Part shown: positions 1-5,169 of the stretch, piece by piece | How positions within the stretch are numbered: the stretch's first letter is position 1 | Layout: every line of letters starts with the position of its first letter | Assembly (NCBI GenBank): GCA_030831265.1 | Contig: JAURLM010000003.1 | Location: forward strand, 1-5,169 | Origin: Chloroflexota bacterium | GTDB lineage: Bacteria > Chloroflexota > Dehalococcoidia > Lucifugimonadales > Lucifugimonadaceae | Length of the DNA stretch: 5,169 nt | Reading direction: 5' to 3' | Notes under the pieces: model-generated | The model's database searches: none | Told to the model about the DNA's origin: nothing | The model's input: the letters and a program-made list of their open reading frames with translations, nothing else | Translations under genes and position numbers: made by a program

Positions 1-2388
1 CAGTCTTGCCACATGCACGCCGTAACTGCGGTCCGCTCCGCCCGGCACGATGCGACGCAAGAACACGACCTCATTGCCGTCTTCTGACACGGCGACACGG
101 TAGTTTGCAGCACGGGGCAGCTCGTCCGCCAGTGCCGTCATCTCGTGATAGTGAGTAGCGAAAAGGGTTTTGCAGCCGAGCCGAGGGTCATTGTGGATAT
201 GCTCGGCAACCGCTCGTGCGATTGCGAGACCGTCATAAGTGCTGGTTCCTCTGCCAATCTCATCCAGCACGGCCAGTGACCTGCGTGTCGCCTGGTTCAA
301 GATTGACGCCGTCTCTACCATCTCAACCATGAAGGTCGACTGCCCCCCGGCGATGTCATCGCTCAGCCCGGCACGCGTGAATATGCGGTCGGTGATTCCA
401 AAGTGAGCTTGCGCGGCAGGAACAAACGAACCTGTCTGTGCCATCAGTGCCAGCACCGCGACCTGCCGAATATAAGTTGATTTACCGGACATGTTCGGGC
501 CGGTGATGATCGCCACCTGGTGTCCCGTGCAGCTCAGGTCAACATCGTTGGCAACAAACCGACCCGGTCCCAGTGCTGCCTCAACTACCGGGTGCCGACC
601 CTCTTTTACGGCTATGACATCACCATCATCAACGAGCGGACGCACCCATCCATGAGAAGCTGCAGCCTCCGCCATACTTGTAATCGCATCGAGCCATCCG
701 ATTGCACTGGCCGCAGCCATGATCTTCTCGCCGTGTGCCGTCAGTTCACCGCAAACGCGCCGAAATATCGACCTCTCAAGTTCTGCAATCTGGTCGCGAG
801 CACCCAGGATCTTGTCTTCCAGCTCCTTCAGTTCCTGAGTGATAAAACGCTCGCTGCCAGTTAAAGTCTGCCGTCGCTCGAATTCTTCCGGCACGCGGTC
901 AAGGTTCGTACGTGAAACCTCTATGTAGTAGCCAAAAACCCGGTTGTAGCCAACTTTCAGTGACTTTATTCCGGTGCGTTCCCGCGCGTCAGTTTCAATA
1001 GCCGCAATCGCTCCGCGGGCATCACGGGTCAGTGAACGCAGCTCGTCGAGGGTGGCGTCGAAACCCTGGCGTATCGCATCACCTTCGCCGACAGTCACAG
1101 ACGCTTCATCGTCAATGGCCGCAGTTATCAGAGATTCAGCTTCATCACATCTCTTCAGACCAACGAGCGGGGTTGCCTTCATCCCATTGCTCGGTTGCCC
1201 GACCAGTTCCGTCAATTCCGGGATTTTCCCAAGCGAACGACCAAGTGCTTTTACATCACGAGGAGTAGCGGCGAATGTCCGGGCACGGTTCAGGAGGCGC
1301 TCTATATCCGAGACTCCTCTCAAAGTCTCCCTCACCTGCTGACGTAAAGTCGCATCGGAAACAAATCTCTCTACTGCATCCTGTCGGTGACGTATCGCTC
1401 CAACATCCATAAGCGGTCGTGCCAGCCAGCTACGCAACATGCGAGCACCGAGAGCGGACCGTGTTCGATCCATCGTGGAGAGCAGTGTCGGAGCACCGGT
1501 ACGGCCGTTCGCTGGCTCCAGCACTTCAAGGTCACGCAACGCCCTTCGGTCGAGCTGCATGTAATCACCTGATTGCAGCATTCGCAGTGATGTCACCTGC
1601 GGCATTGCGCCCAGTTGCGTCTCACCTAGATAGTCGATGATGGCTCCCGCAGCGAGTGTTGCCATCGCAGAGCCGTCGCACCCGAACGCTTCAAGGGATT
1701 CCACTTTGAAGTGCCGCTTGAGCCAGTCCGCAGCCAGTTCAGCGTCTATACGAGATTCATCAACATCCCGTATCACGACCTGCTGTTGGCGCAGTGAATC
1801 CTCTGCACCAACCAGGATGCTGCGCACACCTGTGTCAAGCAGGAGTTCTGAGGGAGCAAGCCGTTCAACTTCGGCTGCTAACAAGTCCAGTGGAATCTCG
1901 GAAGTGACGAACTCAGATGTCGAAATATCGATGTAGGCCAGGCCAGATGAACGGCCATCGCTAACAGCTGCAGCGAGGTAGTTGTTGCGATCCTGTGACA
2001 GGAGCGCGGGTTCCTGCACCGTTCCCGGTGTGACTACCCTGACAACAGCACGATCAACTATGCCTTTGGATGTCGCAGGGTCTGAAACCTGCTCCGCAAT
2101 GGCTATCTTCAATCCGGACTTGACCAGCTTTGAGAGGTAGTTCTCAAGCGCGTGATAGGGAATGCCTGCAAGAGCGGACTTTGCACCACCACCAACGTCA
2201 CGCGAGGTTAGCGTGATGTCCAGGATTTCTGCCATCTTATGAGCGTCTTCATCAAACGTTTCGTAGAAGTCGCCCATCCGAAACAGCAACAGGGCATCCT
2301 GGTACTGCTGCTTGAAATGCAGGTACTGACGCCTGCCCGGTGAAAGCCGGGATTGCTTCTTGTCGGTTGCTCCGTTGCGCGATGGCAT
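1..2388 (-). CDS. mutS: DNA mismatch repair ATPase MutS (C-terminus cut by window edge)
   Basis: MutS binds mismatches and small loops in newly replicated DNA and uses ATP to recruit MutL. I translated the frame by hand: 796 codons without a stop, running off the left edge. Domains in order: mismatch-binding domain (about residues 17-130) with the wedge motif F41-Y-E43 in RMGDFYETF; connector (about 135-245); core and lever helices (from about 262), interrupted by the clamp with GYNRVFGYYIEVSRTN at 480-495; ATPase domain from about 560. The ATPase shows KEGRHP (595-600), Walker A GPNMSGKST (630-638, K636), signature GGQSTFMVEM (681-690), Walker B LAVLDEIGRG (705-714, D709, E710) and ATHYHE (744-749, H746). 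The last visible residues, SYGVHVARL, lie roughly 75-90 residues before the usual end, so the helix-turn-helix and any clamp-binding tail are outside the window. ATG at 2388 is the furthest upstream start, because an in-frame TAG lies four codons before it. No frameshift or missing key residue was seen. Confidence 0.97.
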   Translation of the reverse strand, partial: MPSRNGATDKKQSRLSPGRRQYLHFKQQYQDALLLFRMGDFYETFDEDAHKMAEILDITLTSRDVGGGAKSALAGIPYHALENYLSKLVKSGLKIAIAEQVSDPATSKGIVDRAVVRVVTPGTVQEPALLSQDRNNYLAAAVSDGRSSGLAYIDISTSEFVTSEIPLDLLAAEVERLAPSELLLDTGVRSILVGAEDSLRQQQVVIRDVDESRIDAELAADWLKRHFKVESLEAFGCDGSAMATLAAGAIIDYLGETQLGAMPQVTSLRMLQSGDYMQLDRRALRDLEVLEPANGRTGAPTLLSTMDRTRSALGARMLRSWLARPLMDVGAIRHRQDAVERFVSDATLRQQVRETLRGVSDIERLLNRARTFAATPRDVKALGRSLGKIPELTELVGQPSNGMKATPLVGLKRCDEAESLITAAIDDEASVTVGEGDAIRQGFDATLDELRSLTRDARGAIAAIETDARERTGIKSLKVGYNRVFGYYIEVSRTNLDRVPEEFERRQTLTGSERFITQELKELEDKILGARDQIAELERSIFRRVCGELTAHGEKIMAAASAIGWLDAITSMAEAAASHGWVRPLVDDGDVIAVKEGRHPVVEAALGPGRFVANDVDLSCTGHQVAIITGPNMSGKSTYIRQVAVLALMAQTGSFVPAAQAHFGITDRIFTRAGLSDDIAGGQSTFMVEMVETASILNQATRRSLAVLDEIGRGTSTYDGLAIARAVAEHIHNDPRLGCKTLFATHYHEMTALADELPRAANYRVAVSEDGNEVVFLRRIVPGGADRSYGVHVARL

Positions 2389-2443
2389 GCCGGAATTCTA
2401 GCTGCGGAGAGCCTTCCGCGCCGATGGAATCCTGTTTCCGTGG
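2389..2443 (-). other. Short gap and mutS leader without a clear ribosome binding site
   Basis: These 55 bases separate the stop of the membrane-protein gene from the mutS ATG. The 15 bases before the ATG (minus strand CTAGAATTCCGGC and adjoining) contain no purine-rich Shine-Dalgarno element, unlike the other genes here. A small hairpin is possible at 2404-2419 (GCGGA, six-base loop, TCCGC). It has a 5-base-pair stem and no following T-run, so it is not a credible terminator. The close spacing favours read-through into mutS. Confidence 0.5.
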
Positions 2444-3370
2444 TTAGTTGTAACGGATGTTAGCTACGTCAGTCGCCGCCCAGCGCAAAGACTTGAACTT
2501 GCTGCCGACAGGAACTTCAAAAGCGAGGAATCCTTCAATTTGTTGTTCAGATTCCAGCACGCGGCTACCCCAGAGAGGCAGCATCAATGTATCCATGCGC
2601 GGATCTACTTCAGCGCCTTCTGCAGGCCAGCGAACGCGTTCAAAAACGTCGATCGGGGTGAAAATTAGCCCGTCTTCAGTCGTAAGTTCCGCAGCGTCCG
2701 AGTCGATGGACAGGCTTACAGAACCGGATGTCTGGTTGATAAGCGTTATGTCAATCCACGCTATCGCCGTACCAGAACCTTCAGGGACGATCAGCCATGT
2801 GCGTGGCGTGCCTTCATTATCGTCAGCGTTGTAACTCAGGTACGGCTGAAGTTTCGGCAGTTCTGAACGGACCCACAGAGTGCGACCAGCAACATAAAGA
2901 TTATCGACTGCCGGTGACCTCAAGAGAATAAACGGAACGAGTATCACTGCAGCAAGCACGGAAACTGCCGCGATGCTGACCAGTACCCACGGCATCTGCT
3001 CTTTTGGCAAGACAATCTGCCGGCGGGCCTGCACGACGCCTGCCGCATCCACATCCAGGTACTCACTACCTGAAACACCTGCGAACTTTGCGCTCGGGCG
3101 GTATGCGAGTTCGACGCGAGTTATGCCCTGGTCCATTGGCCGGGCACTGGTGACTTCATGCGTCAGCGGAACATTGCGTAGCCGGGGACCGTAGTCGTAA
3201 GTATTCTCAGCCGCGTATTTCAGTGCCGCCTCTACCTGGACAGGAAACGCTTTGCGCGCCGCCTCGTCACCGATGATTCGGCCATCCGAAACTTCAGGAG
3301 TCGATTGCTCTGCAGTCTGCTTTGCTGACTGCTCATCACTCGTCACTGAGTTTGATTCGTTGTCCGTCAA
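2444..3370 (-). CDS. Single-pass membrane protein of unknown function, possible DUF4352-like outer domain
   Basis: I do not recognise this 308-residue protein as a named family. Residues 1-30 are rich in S, T, E, Q and D and look disordered. Residues 35-125 form a soluble region ending in a basic stretch (QARRQIVLPKE, 114-124). One strong hydrophobic segment spans about 128-150 (WVLVSIAAVSVLAAVILVPFILL). The charge pattern (R116, R117, K123 before it) favours the N-terminus inside, with 155-308 outside the membrane. That outer part is beta-rich: ITLINQTSGS (208-217), TEDGLIF (231-237), then IEGFLAFEVPVGSKFKSLRW (278-297). The order hydrophobic strand with N, strand with D-G, then G-hydrophobic-F-E-V-P resembles DUF4352/telokin-like domains; this is inference only. 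The start is TTG at 3370: an in-frame TAG lies immediately upstream, CGGAG sits 7 bases before it, and the next in-frame ATG is residue 79. It lies between iscS and mutS, same strand. Confidence 0.85.
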   Translation of the reverse strand: MTDNESNSVTSDEQSAKQTAEQSTPEVSDGRIIGDEAARKAFPVQVEAALKYAAENTYDYGPRLRNVPLTHEVTSARPMDQGITRVELAYRPSAKFAGVSGSEYLDVDAAGVVQARRQIVLPKEQMPWVLVSIAAVSVLAAVILVPFILLRSPAVDNLYVAGRTLWVRSELPKLQPYLSYNADDNEGTPRTWLIVPEGSGTAIAWIDITLINQTSGSVSLSIDSDAAELTTEDGLIFTPIDVFERVRWPAEGAEVDPRMDTLMLPLWGSRVLESEQQIEGFLAFEVPVGSKFKSLRWAATDVANIRYN

Positions 3371-3544
3371 CTACATGCTCCGTACTGGTGAGTGCCTGAG
3401 AATTCACATTTAATCCCGGCACACAGGGGTTTTCGTATTTCATATTGGTTTGGATTCATGACCGGTAAGAGTCGAAGTCCAATCCACGGTGACGCGCCGT
3501 TGATTGTAACCGGGTTCAACACCGCAGTTGGTGTCCCGTTAGGT
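3371..3544 (-). other. Gap between iscS and the membrane-protein gene
   Basis: This 174-base gap is longer than expected inside a tight operon. No T-tailed hairpin was found. A short inverted repeat (GGACACC, loop, GGTGTT on the minus strand, around 3517-3536) has only about 6 pairs including a G-T wobble. A TACAAT hexamer at 3503-3508 (minus strand) matches a -10 box at 5 of 6 positions, but no convincing -35 lies 16-18 bases upstream. An internal promoter for the membrane-protein gene and mutS is possible but unproven. A 66-codon open frame crosses the gap and is judged spurious. Confidence 0.4.
3378..3382 (-). promoter_or_regulatory. Ribosome binding site supporting the TTG start at 3370
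   Basis: The minus strand reads CGGAG followed by seven bases (CATGTAG) and then TTG. The ATG inside that spacer is followed directly by TAG, in frame with the gene, so it cannot be the start. The site therefore decides for TTG. Confidence 0.65.
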
Positions 3545-4711
3545 TCACATTGACCGTAGCCGCTCAACTATCTCCGGAATTGCAGCGATAACACTGGATG
3601 CATCATGTTCCGTGGAGAGCCTACCAAGTGAGATACGCACAGAGCCAACAGCCAGTTCTGGCGAAAGACCCATCGCGGTCAATACGTGCGAAGGTTCAAG
3701 GGACGCGGAACTGCATGCGGACCCCGAAGAAGCTGCGACCGACTTGAAATCCAATCCCAGCAAGACCGGCTCGCCCTGCACTCCGGGGAATGACAGGTTC
3801 GTGATATTTGACACCCTGTGTCCTGAGTCACCATTGATTTTCGTATCAGGCAACCTTTCCATTATCCCGGCTTCAATCATGTCTCGAAGCCTACCCGTGC
3901 GCTCCACGAACTCATTTCGCTCAGCATCTGCAAGTTCAATCCCAACGCCCAAACCCACTATGTACGGCACATTTTCGGTACCAGACCTGCGCTGTCGTTC
4001 CTGCCCGCCGCCCGAAAGCAAAGGTTCCATTGGAGTTCCGCGCTTTACGAACAGCGCACCGACACCCTTTGGCGCGTAAAACTTGTGCCCTGTGAGCGAC
4101 AGCAAATCAACTCCGAGCGCTTTCGTGTCCAGTGAAAGCTTTCCAACGGCCTGTACAGCATCGGTGTGTATGACCAGTTCGCCATTCAGTTCTTCACTTC
4201 GCTGCCGGGCTAGCCGAGCAATTTCAGCGACATCCTGCACCGTGCCAACCTCGTTGTTGGCGAGCATTACGCTAACAAGAACCGTATCTTTGCGAACAGC
4301 GTCGGAAACGGACTGCGGGTCAACTCGACCACCGGAATCGACCGGAACAATCGTGACCTCGCACCCGTCGCGTTCCAGTTGTTCCACGGGATGGAGAACC
4401 GAATGGTGTTCCACGGCGGACGTGATGACATGCCTTCCTCGTTTGCGTAGCGCAGCGGCCACACCCTTTATGGCCATGTTGTTGGATTCGGTCCCGTTAC
4501 CGGTAAAGATCACTTCGCTGGTACGGCAATTCAGGACAGCGGCAACACGCTCCCTAGCCTCGGCAACCCCATCTCGCGCTTCCTGTGCCAGCATATAGAG
4601 ACTGGACGGGTTGCCAAACTTTTCAGCAAAAAAGGGCAACATTGCAGCCATAACCTCCGGGCGAACCGGAGTCGTAGCTGCGTGATCGAGGTATATCAAT
4701 TCGTCAGACAT
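3545..4711 (-). CDS. iscS: Cysteine desulfurase, IscS/NifS type (group I)
   Basis: This is a PLP-dependent cytosolic enzyme that removes sulfur from L-cysteine, leaving alanine and an enzyme persulfide. The persulfide supplies Fe-S cluster assembly, tRNA thiolation and related pathways. With the ATG at 4711 it has 388 residues, close to the usual 385-405. Visible landmarks: LDHAATTP (8-15), GTESNN (73-78), EHHSV (101-105, H102 expected to stack on PLP), ANNEVG (151-156), HTDAVQ (182-187, D184 and Q187 contact PLP), the Schiff-base lysine K210 in TGHK, RRSGTENV (241-248), the persulfide cysteine C333 in SSGSACSSASLEPSHVL, and R359 in VRISLGR. The long loop around C333 marks group I rather than SufS-type group II. 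An ATG at 4747 would add 12 residues, but 4711 is preferred: GAGGG lies 7 bases upstream of it and the protein then begins SDELIYLDHAAT as in the family. No iscU, iscR or mnmA is adjacent, so which sulfur acceptor it serves cannot be told. Confidence 0.96.
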   Translation of the reverse strand: MSDELIYLDHAATTPVRPEVMAAMLPFFAEKFGNPSSLYMLAQEARDGVAEARERVAAVLNCRTSEVIFTGNGTESNNMAIKGVAAALRKRGRHVITSAVEHHSVLHPVEQLERDGCEVTIVPVDSGGRVDPQSVSDAVRKDTVLVSVMLANNEVGTVQDVAEIARLARQRSEELNGELVIHTDAVQAVGKLSLDTKALGVDLLSLTGHKFYAPKGVGALFVKRGTPMEPLLSGGGQERQRRSGTENVPYIVGLGVGIELADAERNEFVERTGRLRDMIEAGIMERLPDTKINGDSGHRVSNITNLSFPGVQGEPVLLGLDFKSVAASSGSACSSASLEPSHVLTAMGLSPELAVGSVRISLGRLSTEHDASSVIAAIPEIVERLRSM

Positions 4712-4718
4712 GGTTACG

Positions 4719-4723
4719 CCCTC
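4719..4723 (-). promoter_or_regulatory. Ribosome binding site selecting the iscS start at 4711
   Basis: GAGGG on the minus strand lies 7 bases before the ATG at 4711. The alternative ATG at 4747 has only AGG directly abutting it, which is too close to act as a Shine-Dalgarno site. This supports the shorter protein. Confidence 0.7.
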
Positions 4724-4844
4724 ATTGCTAGCCACCTGCAAGCACATCCTAATCGTAACCGTTCTTCGTAAGCATCAGCGGTGACTGAAAAAACAGTTCG
4801 CGGGCAGGTCACAGCCATCCGCAAGAACCAGTTCCAGGAGATTT

Positions 4845-4862
4845 CACATACGTACGCTCGTG
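4845..4862. repeat. Imperfect 18-base dyad, possible operator
   Basis: The sequence reads CAC-ATA-CGTACG-CTC-GTG, symmetric at 12 of 18 positions around the central CGTACG. Its position in the middle of the divergent region and its length would suit a dimeric repressor site. No regulator is identified, and a dyad of this strength can occur by chance. Confidence 0.3.
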
Positions 4863-4865
4863 AGC

Positions 4866-4893
4866 CTGTCGCATCACAGCTTCTGTCACATCA
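4866..4893. repeat. Direct repeat CTGTCRCATCA, two copies with 17-base period
   Basis: Copies lie at 4866-4876 (CTGTCGCATCA) and 4883-4893 (CTGTCACATCA), identical at 10 of 11 positions. They end 12 bases before the candidate -35 element for the plus-strand gene. That placement would fit an activator binding in tandem upstream of a promoter. The 17-base period is not an integral number of helical turns, which weakens the case. Confidence 0.4.
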
Positions 4894-4905
4894 GTCCGTT
4901 GTTTG

Positions 4906-4935
4906 CTGACACGTCTCCCATAACTCGGTTAAACT
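4906..4935 (+). promoter_or_regulatory. Candidate sigma-70-type promoter for the ABC transporter gene
   Basis: CTGACA (4906-4911) matches the -35 consensus at 5 of 6 positions. TAAACT (4930-4935) matches the -10 consensus at 4 of 6, with an 18-base spacer. Transcription would start near 4942 and leave a leader of about 125 bases before the TTG start. This is the best pair seen in the region, but it was found by eye and is not strong. Confidence 0.3.
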
Positions 4936-5052
4936 CTCTTGCTTGTGCGGCTAAATCCATCATGCCCTTAATGACCGTATCCAATCAGCACGGCATTAAC
5001 GTCACTGCTGGTGATGCGTAAGCCACCCGGAAACACTGCGAGACAGGCCACA

Positions 5053-5058
5053 AGAGGA
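5053..5058 (+). promoter_or_regulatory. Ribosome binding site supporting the TTG start at 5067
   Basis: AGAGGA is followed by 8 bases and then TTG. An in-frame TAA at 5019-5021 lies upstream, with no ATG or GTG between it and the TTG. The next in-frame ATG (5085) would remove the first conserved strand. The site therefore fixes the start. Confidence 0.7.
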
Positions 5059-5066
5059 AATCCGAA

Positions 5067-5169
5067 TTGATCAAGCTTGAACACATGTCGAAGAACTACG
5101 GGCCTTACCCGGCAGTCATCGATGTGTCGTTCGAAGTCCTTAAGGGTGAAATCGTCGGCTTCCTCGGCC
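5067..5169 (+). CDS. ABC transporter ATP-binding protein, N-terminal fragment
   Basis: Only 34 codons are inside the window, cut by the right edge. With the TTG start read as methionine the peptide is MIKLEHMSKNYGPYPAVIDV followed by SFEVLKGEIVGFLG. This is the typical opening of an ABC ATPase: beta strand I-x-L-E, an A-loop aromatic (Y11 or Y14) that stacks on adenine, then D-V-S-F-E-V-x-x-G-E-I-V-G-F-L-G leading into the Walker A P-loop, whose first codon base (C of the expected proline) is the last base of the window. The YGPYPAV-DVSFEV form resembles ATPases of ABC-2 type exporters such as the CcmA/NatA/GldA group, but the substrate and permease are not visible. It is transcribed divergently from iscS, so it is not part of that transcription unit. 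Confidence 0.88.
   Translation, partial: MIKLEHMSKNYGPYPAVIDVSFEVLKGEIVGFLG

Larger units (their letters stand above)
4712..5066. other. Divergent intergenic region between iscS and the ABC transporter gene
   Basis: About 355 bases carry no convincing gene and must hold the promoters for both divergent genes. Toward iscS, a TACGAT hexamer on the minus strand near 4754-4759 could be a weak -10, without a good -35. Toward the ABC gene there is a better candidate at 4906-4935. A 6-base-pair hairpin (CGTCAC, loop, GTGATG) is possible at 5000-5016 in the ABC leader. An A-run flanked by ACTG and CAGT at 4782-4795 is a small palindrome. No known riboswitch or tRNA was recognised. Confidence 0.5.

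Noticed and set aside
2404..2419. Hairpin in the gap before mutS as an intrinsic terminator
   Set aside because: The stem is only 5 base pairs and no T-run follows on the minus strand.
520..2834. Many plus-strand open frames of 60-125 codons opposite mutS and the membrane-protein gene
   Set aside because: They lie antisense to strong coding regions, have low-complexity serine- and arginine-rich translations, and carry no recognisable motif. They are shadows of the minus-strand genes.
3440..3486. Inverted TGGATT and AATCCA with a CGGTAAGAGTCGAAGTCC-like middle, suggesting a tRNA fragment
   Set aside because: No acceptor stem, anticodon arm or CCA could be aligned to a cloverleaf on either strand.
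3612..4598. Plus-strand frames of 155 and 171 codons opposite iscS
   Set aside because: They are antisense to a fully conserved cysteine desulfurase with all catalytic residues. The translations show no domain.
4712..4747. Twelve-residue N-terminal extension of IscS from the ATG at 4747
   Set aside because: There is no properly spaced ribosome binding site. The ATG at 4711 has GAGGG 7 bases upstream and matches the usual family N-terminus.
5014..5070. Short plus-strand frame of 18 codons ending in TTGA over the ABC start, a possible leader peptide
   Set aside because: It has no Shine-Dalgarno site and no repeated regulatory codons, and a TTGA overlap at this size is easily chance.

Overview
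The window is ordinary bacterial chromosome. It holds three genes on the minus strand and the first codons of a fourth gene on the plus strand. Base composition looks moderate, with no strong codon-bias breaks, transposase, tRNA, rRNA or CRISPR array. The MutS sequence is of the form seen outside the Proteobacteria (Walker A GPNMSGKSTYIRQ, later IVPGGADRSYGVHVA). Together with the frequent TTG starts this suggests a non-proteobacterial lineage such as Chloroflexota (SAR202/Dehalococcoidia-like) or a neighbouring phylum. That placement is a guess from sequence feel, not from a search.

Layout, in the direction of minus-strand transcription. A cysteine desulfurase (IscS/NifS, 388 residues, 4711 to 3545) is complete, with all catalytic residues. 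After a 174-base gap comes a 308-residue single-pass membrane protein of unknown function (3370 to 2444, TTG start). After a further 55 bases comes mutS (2388 to beyond the left edge). It is open for 796 codons and lacks only its extreme C-terminus. The three genes share a strand and no clear terminator separates them, so they may be co-transcribed, but the 174-base gap leaves room for an internal promoter.

On the right, a divergent intergenic region of about 355 bases separates iscS from a plus-strand gene that begins with TTG at 5067. Its 34 visible residues are the start of an ABC transporter ATPase, and the window ends just before the Walker A motif. The divergent region holds a candidate promoter, an 11-base direct repeat with a 17-base period, and an 18-base imperfect dyad. 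All are weak regulatory candidates.

Functionally the visible genes are housekeeping: sulfur mobilisation for Fe-S clusters and thiolated tRNA, mismatch repair, and transport. I found no evidence of an undescribed system. The least explained item is the 308-residue membrane protein between iscS and mutS.
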